Source: Bremerella sp. JC817
GTDB taxonomy: Bacteria > Planctomycetota > Planctomycetia > Pirellulales > Pirellulaceae
Assembly: GCF_040718835.1 (NCBI RefSeq)
Contig: NZ_JBFEFG010000259.1
Coordinates: 62,001 to 126,000, forward strand
Direction: 5' to 3'
Length of the DNA stretch: 64,000 nt
Position numbers and translations under genes: made by a program. A model generated the notes under the pieces. It saw only the letters and a program-made list of their open reading frames with translations, searched no databases and was not told where the DNA came from. Shown piece after piece: positions 42,599-52,334 of the stretch (the stretch's first letter is position 1; every line of letters begins with the position of its first letter).

Positions 42599-42796
42599 CA
42601 GGCTCGCCCTGAGCCGCGTCGCCTACCTCCCGTCCCGCCAACACATGCCAGCCCTCACGCCGGCCCCGCTAGACCATCCCCGCACACACCACAACCTTTT
42701 ACCCCAAAGCCTTCGCAGCGAGCGTTAGTCGTCTCGTTGTGTTTTGGGGTGAAAGGTTTGTTCTTGTACCCACTGCATCGAATGTTCTCGCCGTTC

Positions 42797-45700
42797 TCAA
42801 CTCACGTTTTCGTCATCTGCCCACAGAAACTGCTTGTGACAAAAGCTGAATCGCGTTACACCTGGAATCCGGAACAATAGTCGCTCGAGTGAGTCGACGC
42901 CGGCGCCGGTCTCCGTTAGAAACGCAAGCGCCGCTTCAGCAGAGGCGATCTCATGTTCTTCAAATTGCTTTGACCACGCCTCTCGGTTGATCTGAAACCA
43001 GTCACTGAAGTTTGGCAAACCACATTCATCTGGTCTTAACCCCTGATCGTCATGCAGTTTCTTGAATAAGGTCGGCGCCAACATTGGCGAGCCGGTCATT
43101 AAGGCAAACAGCACGAGAATCTCGTGATAATGCTGTTTATCCTTCAATAGCTTGAGTTCCCCTTCGGTCATTCCCGATCGATAAAGACGATAGGAATCGA
43201 ATAGCCGCGTGACGCGTCGTGGCGAATGCCCGAGGGCTCTGGCCAAACATCGCAAACAGTCGCGTTCACCGGAGTCGAGGTCTTCCTGTCGGGGACTGGT
43301 GGAAAAAGGTGGCAAGGTGGCGTTCTCATCGTCGTCGAGCCAGCCCTCAAAGAGATTTCGCTGAGACAGCGAGTCGACCAGGCTTTCCTTCGCCCGATGG
43401 CTCAATAGAGGAATCTGATACGGCACCTGAAAAATCTTTTCCAGGTAGTCGGTCGCGGTCGCCTGTTTATCATCGTCAATTTCCGCCGGGCCCAATCCAA
43501 TCAAGTTGTGGTATTTCTCTTTCAGGGCCTGGGTGATCCAGCGTTGATCGACACCAACGACCACCACAAACAAGCGAAACCCAAGTAACAGGTGAGCCGC
43601 TTGCAGGACTTCGGCAACCGTTTCCGCAGGGCAGCGATCGATGTCGTCGATGTATAACACGATTCGCTCAACGAACGGCACCTCTTCCGAACCAGGTGGG
43701 ACGAGCTTTTCAACCTCATCCAATAAGGGCGAGGCAGGCGTGTTACAGTTAACCCAGAACTCGTGTTGAAGACGGGTCAACGTTTCGAAGTCTTTCCGGA
43801 CCAGCGAGATGAGCCCCAGATGCTGTTCGTAGGTCCGATCTCGGACGCGATTCCCCAGGAACTCTTTGAGCATCGTCCCCAACTGCTCTTCTTTGCCGCG
43901 CGGCGTGAAGCCAACCAGTTCTGCCTGGGCTTCATTTAGCTTCTTTTCCGCAGCAACGAGTTCGTTCTCCGCTTCCAAGACTTTCGCTTCCAGTTCTATG
44001 AACTTGTTGCGTCGTTCTTCTTCGACTTGCGTGCGTGCCGATTCGATCAAGTCGTTCGTGCTGCGGATGGCATCAACGATGTTCTGCCCGCGATTTTTCA
44101 AGAAGGTCAGCGCCGCGATGCCCCCAGTCAGCCAAGTTCCGAGCGCGGCACTAAAGATACCGTCTGGAGCGATTTTGAAATGCGACAACGCCAGTGGAGC
44201 AGCCACCGTTAAACCGAGTAGCAGGATAAAGGAAATCACGTAGAACACAATTCCACACGAATTCACCGCCAGGCGAATCGTCTCGCCTAATGTGAATGAA
44301 CTGCTGACCATCTCTTTAATTTCGCCGGCGTTGTCAATCAGCTCCTCGATCTTCTCGGTGTGTAACGCGGACTTCGCAGCTTTGAGTTGCTTCGTTTGCT
44401 TCTTATTTAATTGGGTCAATCCTTGCACGAATGCCTGCTTGACCGTGTCCCACGTTGTCTTGGCATATTCCCTTAACGCTTTCGTCGAGTCACCAAGCTT
44501 TTGGGCCCTGGTTTGGCATTCCTTCTTCAACAATTCCACCTTTTGAGCAGCGTTGTCTCGATCGACCGACGCTTGCTGATAGGTTTCGAGTTGCTTGAAG
44601 AGTTCGGCAACCTTGTCTTCTTTCTTCGATTGCGCGGTTAGCTTCTGGTAAAGCTGCTCGAAGATATGACCTGCCAGGCTCGCCCATAGATTCGACTCAA
44701 CATAGTGCCATGCATTGAACTCGATTTGCACGACCCGGCTGCAATAGACCGTCGGCTGATTCGTTTCGCGGGCCCTAGCCGAATGAATCGCGATCTGAGC
44801 GATCTGGCTCTTCAGCGCATTCATCATAAACGTCTTGCCAGAGCCCCAATCGCCGAAGATCCCAATCGCTTTGGGTGGCACCAGATCGCGGTGGGCAATG
44901 TACTTGGCAAACGTATGCACGGGGCCGTTGATCCCCAGTTTATCCGCTTCTTCCCACCGCCAGATCAACGGTTCCTTTTCACGCAGATCCGCGTAGCGAA
45001 TCGCCTCGAGCTGACCTGATGACCGCCGGTTGGTTGTTTCCAAATTCAGGAGATCAACCTGACGATTCGGACTTTCGTTAGGCGAGGTTTCGCGTCGCCC
45101 GAAGTTGAGACCGGCAAGTGCATCTTGAGGTTTTCCAGGCCAATAGATCGCATAGGTATCGAGCAGTGACTGAATCTCGCCGATCGTTGATCGCGCTCGC
45201 GAGAACAAGCTGCTACTGTTACCAGGCAGATCGTAGGTTAGCCAATAGCTTGACAATTTGGCTCGAAATCTCTCGATGTCCTCTCGTCGAAAGATCGACT
45301 GGAGAGCGGTCTTCGCGTCTTCGAAGGCCGTCATCCGAGCCAGGAAATCAAGACGCGGCGCGTTGGGATCGCTACGCGCTGTAAGCGGCAACAAATCGGG
45401 ATCGAGAGCTTCTAACTTCTCTAGCAGTAATGCTCGAAGTTCAGTGGCAAGCTCATCAACGCAAACCCCTGGCGCGGGTAGTTGCTCGTTTTCCAGGAAT
45501 TGTTGCAGCTGTCTTGCTTGAATGAATGAAATGGGAATCCCACGTCGAATCACCTGAAAATTCCCCAAACTTCGCGTCAGCTCTGCGAATTCGTTGCTCC
45601 CAGAAATTTCATAGAGTGTGGGTGCGTCTACTCCATAAACTGTGACAGCTCTCGCCACGACGGTCGGTGGACCATTCGTTGGCTGGTCCTCTTCGACCGT

Positions 45701-45922
45701 TCCAAATCCTCCCAGCCGCTTGGTTACCATCGAGTAGAAATAGACGATATCCTGCGGCTTGATCTCACGACTCGCCTCGGTTGAACTCCAGACGAATTCA
45801 TTCTCGCTCGAGATATCAAGCATACTGAGCTGCGATCGCTCGTCATCGACTCCGACGATCCAAAAGCGTCGCTTCCCTTCCGTCGTTTCTTGAGGAACGT
45901 TGGGGATTGGTATTTCGTCCAT
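42797..45922 (-). CDS. KAP-family P-loop NTPase with N-terminal EVE/PUA-like domain
   Basis: About 1041 aa; the ATG at 45920-45922 is preferred over a TTG 27 codons upstream. Residues ~20-145 resemble an EVE/PUA fold (RRFWIVGVDDERSQLSML, EFVWSSTEASREIKPQDIVY, FYSMVTKRLGGFGTVEE). The KAP NTPase core has Walker A IFGDWGSGKT (357-364), two TM helices inserted in the NTPase (about 556-579 and 588-608, the KAP hallmark), a long coiled coil, and Walker B IVLYIDDIDRCPAE (754-763), then RWITQALKEKYHNLIG and the helical C-terminal domain. KAP proteins couple ATPase activity to membrane complexes and are frequent in defence-type contexts. The EVE part suggests modified-nucleic-acid sensing; this is inference. 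Confidence 0.88.
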   Translation of the reverse strand: MDEIPIPNVPQETTEGKRRFWIVGVDDERSQLSMLDISSENEFVWSSTEASREIKPQDIVYFYSMVTKRLGGFGTVEEDQPTNGPPTVVARAVTVYGVDAPTLYEISGSNEFAELTRSLGNFQVIRRGIPISFIQARQLQQFLENEQLPAPGVCVDELATELRALLLEKLEALDPDLLPLTARSDPNAPRLDFLARMTAFEDAKTALQSIFRREDIERFRAKLSSYWLTYDLPGNSSSLFSRARSTIGEIQSLLDTYAIYWPGKPQDALAGLNFGRRETSPNESPNRQVDLLNLETTNRRSSGQLEAIRYADLREKEPLIWRWEEADKLGINGPVHTFAKYIAHRDLVPPKAIGIFGDWGSGKTFMMNALKSQIAQIAIHSARARETNQPTVYCSRVVQIEFNAWHYVESNLWASLAGHIFEQLYQKLTAQSKKEDKVAELFKQLETYQQASVDRDNAAQKVELLKKECQTRAQKLGDSTKALREYAKTTWDTVKQAFVQGLTQLNKKQTKQLKAAKSALHTEKIEELIDNAGEIKEMVSSSFTLGETIRLAVNSCGIVFYVISFILLLGLTVAAPLALSHFKIAPDGIFSAALGTWLTGGIAALTFLKNRGQNIVDAIRSTNDLIESARTQVEEERRNKFIELEAKVLEAENELVAAEKKLNEAQAELVGFTPRGKEEQLGTMLKEFLGNRVRDRTYEQHLGLISLVRKDFETLTRLQHEFWVNCNTPASPLLDEVEKLVPPGSEEVPFVERIVLYIDDIDRCPAETVAEVLQAAHLLLGFRLFVVVVGVDQRWITQALKEKYHNLIGLGPAEIDDDKQATATDYLEKIFQVPYQIPLLSHRAKESLVDSLSQRNLFEGWLDDDENATLPPFSTSPRQEDLDSGERDCLRCLARALGHSPRRVTRLFDSYRLYRSGMTEGELKLLKDKQHYHEILVLFALMTGSPMLAPTLFKKLHDDQGLRPDECGLPNFSDWFQINREAWSKQFEEHEIASAEAALAFLTETGAGVDSLERLLFRIPGVTRFSFCHKQFLWADDENVS

Positions 45923-46136
45923 GGAATCAATTTGAGTTAATAACAATTGGCTGGCGGGCAACACGTCAGACGGGATTCTAACCCCCTGACAATGGCAATC
46001 CAACCAATTTGGGATTTGGTTCGATTCTTCTGCGGAAACGTGGTGCCCGTGGGGGTTGCTCCCTTTGCTAGTCGGGGTTAATTTTGTCGAATGAATTCGG
46101 TTCTTTTGGTCGGCTTAAGCGGGTGGTGTGGGTGCA

Positions 46137-46739
46137 ATGGATAGGATGCTGAAAAAGGTCGAGATGACCGAGGTCATTGTGGCTCATCGGGAGGATGAGA
46201 CGCGGGCCAAGGTGCGGGAAGTGCTGGACGAACTGGGTTACCACATTCGGCATGAATGCGATTCGAGCAAGTCGTTGATGGACTTTGGCGTGGTCTCTCC
46301 TCCGGACCTGATTATTTCCGGGATCGAACTGGTCGATGGGGCGGCGATTGATGCTTTGATCGCAATCAGCCATCTCGATCCGACGCCGGCGATTGTCATC
46401 ACGCCGCGCGATTCGCTGCTGGATGTCGAGAAGGCATTGAGCGACCACGTCATGGCGTACCTGGTCGAACCGGTCGAGCCGGATCAGATCAAGCCGACCA
46501 TTTATCTCGTCCGGGAACGCTTCCGCCAGTTCGAGCAGCTCAAGAACGAGAACGAAGACTTGCGTCAGGCCCTGAACGATCGCAAGACGATCGAGAAAGC
46601 GAAGGGCATTCTGATGGGACGTGACGAACTGACTGAAGAAGACGCGTTCCGTCAGCTTCAAAAGCACGCCCAGTCGAAACGCATGAAGCTAGCCATCTAC
46701 GCGGCGGAACTGCTGGAACAAGAAAACGGCAACGCCTAA
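46137..46739 (+). CDS. ANTAR-domain regulator with degenerate receiver
   Basis: ATG 46137 preferred (others at 46146 and 46164; a GTG at 46128). N-terminal receiver-like domain (EVIVAHREDETRAKVREVLD, ALIAISHLDPTPAIVITPRD) but the phosphorylation strand reads DLIISGIELV, with Gly where the Asp should be: a pseudo-receiver. C-terminal ANTAR domain: LKNENEDLRQALNDRKTIEK, AKGILMGRDELTEEDAFRQL, QKHAQSKRMKLAIYAAELL. ANTAR proteins bind two-loop RNA motifs in leader transcripts to prevent termination. It is convergent with the hybrid-kinase gene and could receive a non-phosphorylation signal. Confidence 0.88.
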   Translation: MDRMLKKVEMTEVIVAHREDETRAKVREVLDELGYHIRHECDSSKSLMDFGVVSPPDLIISGIELVDGAAIDALIAISHLDPTPAIVITPRDSLLDVEKALSDHVMAYLVEPVEPDQIKPTIYLVRERFRQFEQLKNENEDLRQALNDRKTIEKAKGILMGRDELTEEDAFRQLQKHAQSKRMKLAIYAAELLEQENGNA

Positions 46740-46766
46740 CGCGGCGATGGTCAAGCGTCGCCTGGC

Positions 46767-48350
46767 TCAACCCCAGTAATGCTGGAGTGTGCGTTTCAAC
46801 TCGTCGAAGCGAAGTGGTTTGACCAGCACCTGGGCACAGCCAGCCTCGGTGCAGCGTTCTACATCACTTCCAACCGCAGCGGCGGTCAGTGCGACGATGG
46901 GTGACGGGTAGTCGATCGACTTCAAGTAGCTGGCGGCCTCGTAGCCGTCCATGACCGGCATCTGCATATCGAGCAGCACCAGGTCGAAGTGACTCCCCTG
47001 TTGGCGGCGGGTCTCGACGATGTCGCAGGCCTGTTTCCCGTCGTGGGCGAAGATCGGTTCAATCCCGAACTTGGCAAAGATCTTCTCTAACAGAAAACGG
47101 TTCGCCTCGACATCTTCGGCCACCAGGACCGACTTCTGCTCCCACGAAACGCTCGCCGCAGGTCGCTGATGGTTCGCGGCATTGGTCGAGGGGACATCGT
47201 CGCTGGAAGCTTCCGGAGCGTGGAGTTCCAGCATGAAACAGGAGCCCTCGCTGGACGTCTTTTCCAGTGTCAAACTGCCACCCATCATCACCGCCAATTG
47301 CCGGCTGATGGCCAGCCCCAGGCCAATACCAATTCGCTTCTGCTCACTAGAGGCAGGGCCTTGGCTAAAGGGGGTGAAGATCCGGTCGATCACGTCGGCA
47401 TGCACCCCAGGACCGGTATCACTCACACGAATTTTCAGCATTTCATTGACGTAGTCGTATTGAATCAGACACTCGACTTCGCCGTGATCGGTGTACTTGA
47501 TGGCATTGCCGATCAGATTGATCAGAACCTGACGCAGACGAACCGGGTCGAAGCGAGCGAGGACCGGGCAATTCTTGGGCAGATGCCAATGGAATCGCAA
47601 GCCTTTGTCGATCGCGCGGAACTTCATCAGTTCGCAGGTAGATTCGACGACGTGGCAGATGTCGTTGGCCATCGTTTCGATTTCAAGCGTCCCTGCTTCC
47701 ACCTTGGCGATGTCCAGCAGGTCGTTCAAAAGCGAAAGCAGGTGTTCGCCACTGCTGGCGATCATGCCGAGCATCTTCTGGGCGTCGGGAGCGCTGGGGT
47801 CTTTCTCCAGCAGTTCGGCAAATCCAATGATCGCAGCCAGCGGTGTGCGCAGTTCGTGACTCAGCGAAGCGAGAAATTGTGACTTGGCTCGGTTGGCTTG
47901 CTCGGCCGCTAACATCGCTTGGGCGGCTCGTTCTTCGCTTTCCACCAACCCCTTGAGCAGTTTGTGCCGCTCGATGGCGTTCTGGGCAATGCGTGGCAAG
48001 ATTTCGGCAGTAATGTGCGACTTGCCAAAAAAGTCTTGCACGCCATGTTCAAGGATTTTACTGTCGAAGCTGCGCAAGCTACCGGTGATCAATACGATCG
48101 GTACCGGCGGAATCGTCGCGTCGCCCAACAATCGGCGGACGAAGCCGGTGGCGTCCATGTCGGGCAGGCGATAGTCGAGAAAGACCAGATCGAAGTCTTT
48201 CACCCGCTCGTCGAGAAGTTTCAAACCGTCGCCGCCGGTAGTCACTTCCGTGAATTTATAGCGGACGCGGTGATCCTGGCGGAGAGCCGACACGATCGCA
48301 TCGCGATCCTGCGGCGAATCATCGACGATAAGAATATGAGACTTCAACAC
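46767..48350 (-). CDS. Hybrid signalling protein, REC-HisKA-HATPase-REC
   Basis: 527 aa. First receiver: ILIVDDSPQDRDAIV, phospho-Asp 59 in DLVFLDYRLP, ending with TGSLRSF. HisKA: FLASLSHELRTPLAAIIGFA with His165. HATPase: RLRQVLINLIGNAIKYTDHG, VSDTGPGV, GIGLGLAISRQLAVMMGGS. C-terminal receiver: SVLVAEDVEANRF, Asp460 in DLVLLDMQMPVMDGYEA, KPLRFDEL. There is no TM sensor, so input probably comes through the first receiver, phosphorylated by the adjacent kinase. It is the last gene of the light-sensing operon, seven bases after the response regulator gene. Confidence 0.92.
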   Translation of the reverse strand: MLKSHILIVDDSPQDRDAIVSALRQDHRVRYKFTEVTTGGDGLKLLDERVKDFDLVFLDYRLPDMDATGFVRRLLGDATIPPVPIVLITGSLRSFDSKILEHGVQDFFGKSHITAEILPRIAQNAIERHKLLKGLVESEERAAQAMLAAEQANRAKSQFLASLSHELRTPLAAIIGFAELLEKDPSAPDAQKMLGMIASSGEHLLSLLNDLLDIAKVEAGTLEIETMANDICHVVESTCELMKFRAIDKGLRFHWHLPKNCPVLARFDPVRLRQVLINLIGNAIKYTDHGEVECLIQYDYVNEMLKIRVSDTGPGVHADVIDRIFTPFSQGPASSEQKRIGIGLGLAISRQLAVMMGGSLTLEKTSSEGSCFMLELHAPEASSDDVPSTNAANHQRPAASVSWEQKSVLVAEDVEANRFLLEKIFAKFGIEPIFAHDGKQACDIVETRRQQGSHFDLVLLDMQMPVMDGYEAASYLKSIDYPSPIVALTAAAVGSDVERCTEAGCAQVLVKPLRFDELKRTLQHYWG

Positions 48351-48357
48351 GGCTGAA

Positions 48358-48753
48358 TTATTTCAAGAAGCTGGCGGTCAATTGGCGGACGGTCATCAGG
48401 TATTGATCAGGATCTGCCGACTTAGATTGGAAGTCCGAAGCGCCCAAGGCAAGGGCTCGCAATCGATCGCCAGGGTTTGACGACGTCGAGAAAACAACCA
48501 CACCAGGAAGGACTTCCGGCACTTCTTCCTTGAGTGTCTGCAATACTTCAAATCCGTTACAGTTCGCCAGATTAAGGTCGAGGAAAATCAGCGATGGCAA
48601 ATACTTTGCGATCAAGGCCCGCCCCTCACGGCAGTTTTTCGCGCGCAGGATTCGAGCCTCAGGATGATCCATACGCACCGCCATGGTGCCCATCTCGTAA
48701 TCCAAGTCGCAATCCTCGATGAAACACACTGCAGGTGGTATCGAATTTCGCAT
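48358..48753 (-). CDS. Single-domain response regulator (Rcp1-like)
   Basis: 131 aa receiver only: acid pair in IEDCDLDYEM, phospho-Asp 59 in SLIFLDLNLANCNGF, Ser/Thr switch VVFSTSSNPGDR, and conserved Lys in SDFQSKSADPDQYL. No output domain. Rcp1-type regulators lie next to phytochromes and carry phosphate to other proteins. Start 11 bases after the phytochrome stop, seven bases before the hybrid kinase. Confidence 0.9.
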   Translation of the reverse strand: MRNSIPPAVCFIEDCDLDYEMGTMAVRMDHPEARILRAKNCREGRALIAKYLPSLIFLDLNLANCNGFEVLQTLKEEVPEVLPGVVVFSTSSNPGDRLRALALGASDFQSKSADPDQYLMTVRQLTASFLK

Positions 48754-48764
48754 TGTTCGTCCGC

Positions 48765-51029
48765 CTATTCCAAGGTAAAGAAGACGGTCGAGCCTGCACC
48801 AGGCTCGGACTCAATCCAGATCCTTCCGCCGTGACGATTCACGATCTTTTTGCAGATCGTCAGTCCAGCGCCGGAGCCTCCACCAAAATCGTCAGCCAAA
48901 TGGAGACGTCGGAAGATCTGGAAAACCTCTTCGACCATATCCTCAGCAATTCCTATTCCATTGTCTTTCACATAGTAGATATTTTCAACTCGACCCTGCG
49001 TTGAATCCGACTCTAAAGTGCCAAACTCCAAACGCTTTACGTCGCTCAAATTGTATTTAAGGGCATTCTGAATGAGGTTGGTAAGTAATTCCCGCAAACA
49101 GAGGTAGTCTGCCCAGAGGGTGCTGTCATCTTTGACTATCACCTCGATTCCGCGGGGGGTAGGTCGTCCGACGACCATTTCCGCCGCCTCTTCCACCACC
49201 TCACGGAGGTCTACCTGCTCCCTCTCCAAGTTGCCCTGACCGGCTCTCGAGAGCTTAAGCAGGCCCTGGACCAGCTCGTCCATCCGCGATGAAAGCGTCA
49301 CCAGGGAATCGAGTCGCACTGTGATCTGGTCGGTCAGATCAGCTCCCAGTTCGTGTTTCAGCAGGAAAACGATCTGGTTGATGCCTCGCAGTGGTTCACG
49401 AAGATCGTGCGAGGCGGCGTAGGCGAACGAATCGAGGTCGGCGTTCAGTTTCCCCAATTCGTCGTTCACCCGTATCAATTCGGCTGCCCGCAAGCTCAAA
49501 AGCTCGACCAGCCCGCTACGAAGTTCCGAGGCCATCTCTCGGTCGATTTGCGACCAGCGACGCGACTGGTTGTGGACGGTCTCCTTCCATTCTTCGAACG
49601 AAAGCCGGGGCGAGAGCCGCACGCCATCGCTCGTCTCGATGGCGACCTTCTCTGGGTTGCCGGCCCACGACACTTCACTGACGAATTCGTCTCTAAAAAA
49701 GAGCAGCCAGTTGGCTTCCGGGGCGAACAACGGAACCGCCATGCAGCCGCAACTCTTCACCGACGACTCGTCGTTGTATTCCGGCACTGACTCGATCAGC
49801 GAATGGGTCGCCCAAACAGGGTCTTCGCCAAATAGTTGGTTGTTGAGCGTTTCAACAATCCGAGCCATGCCTTCCGACGTAGGGGTATTGCCGAACGTCT
49901 GAATACCACGATCGGAACAAATTGCCACGCCGCTCGACTGGACGATCTTCACCAGCTCTGGTCCCAGAACATCGAGGGCTTGCCAAATCGCAGGCGTTCG
50001 AGTCACCAGGTCGAGGATTTTGTGGTAATGCTTACGACGACGATCGCGGGCCAAGTTCACTTCCGATTGTTCGCGGGCCGACAAATAGTTGCCGATCACC
50101 AGCCCCATGATCTCGCACGCGGCTCGCTCTTCCAGGCGGAGCGGTTTGGCCGAGTAGTGATGGCAGGCGATCAGCCCCCACAGGCGGCCTTCGATCACGA
50201 TCGAAACCGACATCGATGCCTGGACGCCCATGTTTCGCAAATACTCGATATGGATTGGCGAGACCGCTCGAAAGCAGCTCAAGCTCAAGTCGAGTGGATG
50301 CCGAGCGTCGGCGTGACAAGCAGGCATGATCGGGACCGGCGTCGCATTCACATCCCCAATCGAACGCACCGTATTCAGCACGTACAAGCGGCGGGCTTGT
50401 TCCGGAATGTCGGTCGCCGGGTAATGCAGCCCCAGGAACGAACCGAGCCCTTCGGCCACCGATTCGCCGATCACCTCGCCGTGATTATCTTCGGCGAAAC
50501 GATACAGCATCACACGATCGAAACCGCTGATGTCCCGCATTTCGTCGGCGATCACCTGGTACAGTTGCTCCAGTTCGGTGCACCGCTGCAATCGCTGATT
50601 CGCGCGGGTCAACTGCAGCGGCAAGCTCAGCTCTTCCGCCAACGGAGTTGGATTTTCAAGCTCTGCCTTCTCGAACTCGACCAGCAGCATGCCTCGGTAA
50701 ATGTGAGCCGCGGCCGAGTGCGACTCGTCCGTGGCATTCGCCATCCGCAGTTTCAGCGGTCGCACGACCTCGCGGATCCCTTTGACCACGCGGCGCAGCG
50801 CGGCGGTCGATTCCGGCGCGAACAAGGCATCGAGTTCCGTACCGACCTTAGGCGTAACACCAAGCCATTGGTCGATGTTCTGCGACATGTATTGCAACGT
50901 GAGATCGCCGAGTTCGAACGCCAGCAACGCACCGCTGGGCTGAACGGCCCCGGCCAGATGGATTGGTTCGCGATCGCAGTTCGTCAGATCGACCCGCGTC
51001 TTGCCGGGTTGTTGGTTTCGATCGTTCAT
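48765..51029 (-). CDS. bphP: Bacteriophytochrome histidine kinase
   Basis: 754 aa. PAS (residues ~10-120) with the biliverdin-attaching Cys18 in LTNCDREPIHLAGAVQPSGA. GAF (~140-310) with PATDIP at 204-209, FRAVSPIH (His260) and IEYLRNMGVQASMSVSI. PHY (~320-500) with the RLSF tongue (RLSPRLSFEEW, 471-481). HisKA with His541 in YAASHDLREPLRGINQIV. HATPase ends with EVFQIFRRLHLADDFGGGSG and GLTICKKIVNRHGG. Red/far-red light changes the bilin and kinase activity. Start overlaps the stop of bphO. Confidence 0.95.
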   Translation of the reverse strand: MNDRNQQPGKTRVDLTNCDREPIHLAGAVQPSGALLAFELGDLTLQYMSQNIDQWLGVTPKVGTELDALFAPESTAALRRVVKGIREVVRPLKLRMANATDESHSAAAHIYRGMLLVEFEKAELENPTPLAEELSLPLQLTRANQRLQRCTELEQLYQVIADEMRDISGFDRVMLYRFAEDNHGEVIGESVAEGLGSFLGLHYPATDIPEQARRLYVLNTVRSIGDVNATPVPIMPACHADARHPLDLSLSCFRAVSPIHIEYLRNMGVQASMSVSIVIEGRLWGLIACHHYSAKPLRLEERAACEIMGLVIGNYLSAREQSEVNLARDRRRKHYHKILDLVTRTPAIWQALDVLGPELVKIVQSSGVAICSDRGIQTFGNTPTSEGMARIVETLNNQLFGEDPVWATHSLIESVPEYNDESSVKSCGCMAVPLFAPEANWLLFFRDEFVSEVSWAGNPEKVAIETSDGVRLSPRLSFEEWKETVHNQSRRWSQIDREMASELRSGLVELLSLRAAELIRVNDELGKLNADLDSFAYAASHDLREPLRGINQIVFLLKHELGADLTDQITVRLDSLVTLSSRMDELVQGLLKLSRAGQGNLEREQVDLREVVEEAAEMVVGRPTPRGIEVIVKDDSTLWADYLCLRELLTNLIQNALKYNLSDVKRLEFGTLESDSTQGRVENIYYVKDNGIGIAEDMVEEVFQIFRRLHLADDFGGGSGAGLTICKKIVNRHGGRIWIESEPGAGSTVFFTLE

Positions 51030-51667
51030 GACGGGCCTCCTAGTTGTTCTCGATAGAAGAGAAACATTTGCTTGGCGGCATGCACCGCCATGCTAACGTG
51101 ATGCGGTTCGACCAGAAACTGATCGAGCCACGCCTTCGTTGTCTTCCAGCGTGAAGGGGTCTGGTCGCCATATGCCGCCAGATAACCGACTGGCGCGGAT
51201 GGAATGTTCCGGCTGACCGACTTGCACAAATGCATCGCCCCCATGGTCGAACCTTCCAGGACGTACAGCACGCCGGCTGCCTCCTGGGGTGACTGGACCC
51301 ATTGGTACCCAATCCCGGTGATCGATGTGGCCGAGTCGGCGATCTTGTGCAGAACCTCGCTCTCGGTCTGATCGGTCAGCAGTTGCAGGTCTTCCAGGGC
51401 CCATTTTCCTTTCCGACGATCCCGGAACCAGGGTTCGGGAGTTCCCAGCAATTGATCGATCTTCTGATCGGCCGGGGGAAGGAACGTCGAGATTAGACGC
51501 AAGAATTTCGCGTATCGGTGCGCGTCGCGCAGGTAGTAGCTCCAGTCGATCGATTGTTCGACCTGGCGATGCAGGTCCGCGGTTTCCTCGCGGAGACGGA
51601 CGGTCGGCGAAAGGCCAGCCGCGTTGGCATCAGAATCGGGTTGGGGAGCTTCGGATGAATCCGACAT
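51026..51667 (-). CDS. bphO: Biliverdin-producing heme oxygenase
   Basis: 213 aa. Heme ligand His33 in LREETADLHRQVEQSIDW, then FLRLISTFLPPADQ and the distal helix AAGVLYVLEGSTMGAMHLCK with the glycine that leaves room for oxygen. It converts heme to biliverdin, carbon monoxide and iron; biliverdin is the chromophore for the phytochrome encoded next to it. First gene of the operon, ATGA overlap with bphP. Its promoter should lie in 51668-51800. Confidence 0.93.
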   Translation of the reverse strand: MSDSSEAPQPDSDANAAGLSPTVRLREETADLHRQVEQSIDWSYYLRDAHRYAKFLRLISTFLPPADQKIDQLLGTPEPWFRDRRKGKWALEDLQLLTDQTESEVLHKIADSATSITGIGYQWVQSPQEAAGVLYVLEGSTMGAMHLCKSVSRNIPSAPVGYLAAYGDQTPSRWKTTKAWLDQFLVEPHHVSMAVHAAKQMFLFYREQLGGPS

Positions 51668-52334
51668 AGCAACAGCACTGGTTTAAGACACGAAATTACA
51701 CGCATGGTGAAATTAATCGAACTTAAACCGGGCTGCCATAGGCCGGTAAATTTCGAACGAGGTGAGTTACACCTGTGTTATTCGTTTGCATCTTAGAAAA
51801 ATTGGCGTTCCGGTCAACTAGGGGGGCAAATGTCGGAAGTCCTTTCTGCTGCGGGAGAAACGCAACGCGGAGGCGGGCGAGCGAACTTCGGCTTCCCCCA
51901 GCGGCACCAAGTTCCCCCCGAGCGATGCCAATCGCAACCGAGGAATGTGCCGCGTACTCGACACGACCGCGAACAATGAAAGCCATTAATTGGGTAGGAG
52001 TTGTTTCGCCCGATCGCCCAAGCTTTGTGATCTCGCCTCGCCCAGCCCAGGCAAGTCGCTTGACCGCCGAGCCCCACTTTCGACCAGTTCCCCCGTTCAA
52101 GACGAAAGTTGTGGGAACCTTCGGAAGAAACGCAGACCCAGCGGACAGTTAAGTTGCGTCCGCAAATCAACCCTGGACAAACGTTCGACTGTCCGGCGTT
52201 CTTCGACCCCAACGACCGGGAAGCAAATCCTCGGAAATCCGAAGGTTCGGATGGGAATGCCTCAGCGCGTCCTTTAACGATTACAACAATCGCGCGTTCG
52301 AATCACTTACCCCAGAGCGCAAACTTGAATGAGC
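51668..52334. other. Gene-free interval upstream of the light-sensing operon
   Basis: About 665 bases without a convincing gene on either strand. The ORFs there (for example minus 51723-52100) have odd composition and no recognisable motif. It carries the bphO promoter at its left end. I see no tRNA, hairpin or repeat. Confidence 0.5.

Noticed and set aside
45923..46003. N-terminal extension of the KAP gene to a TTG
   Set aside because: Rare start without ribosome site, and Cys/His-rich residues unlike the family; ATG at 45922 preferred.
51723..52100. Minus-strand frame upstream of bphO
   Set aside because: No motif, odd composition and overlapping frames on the other strand; treated as non-coding.
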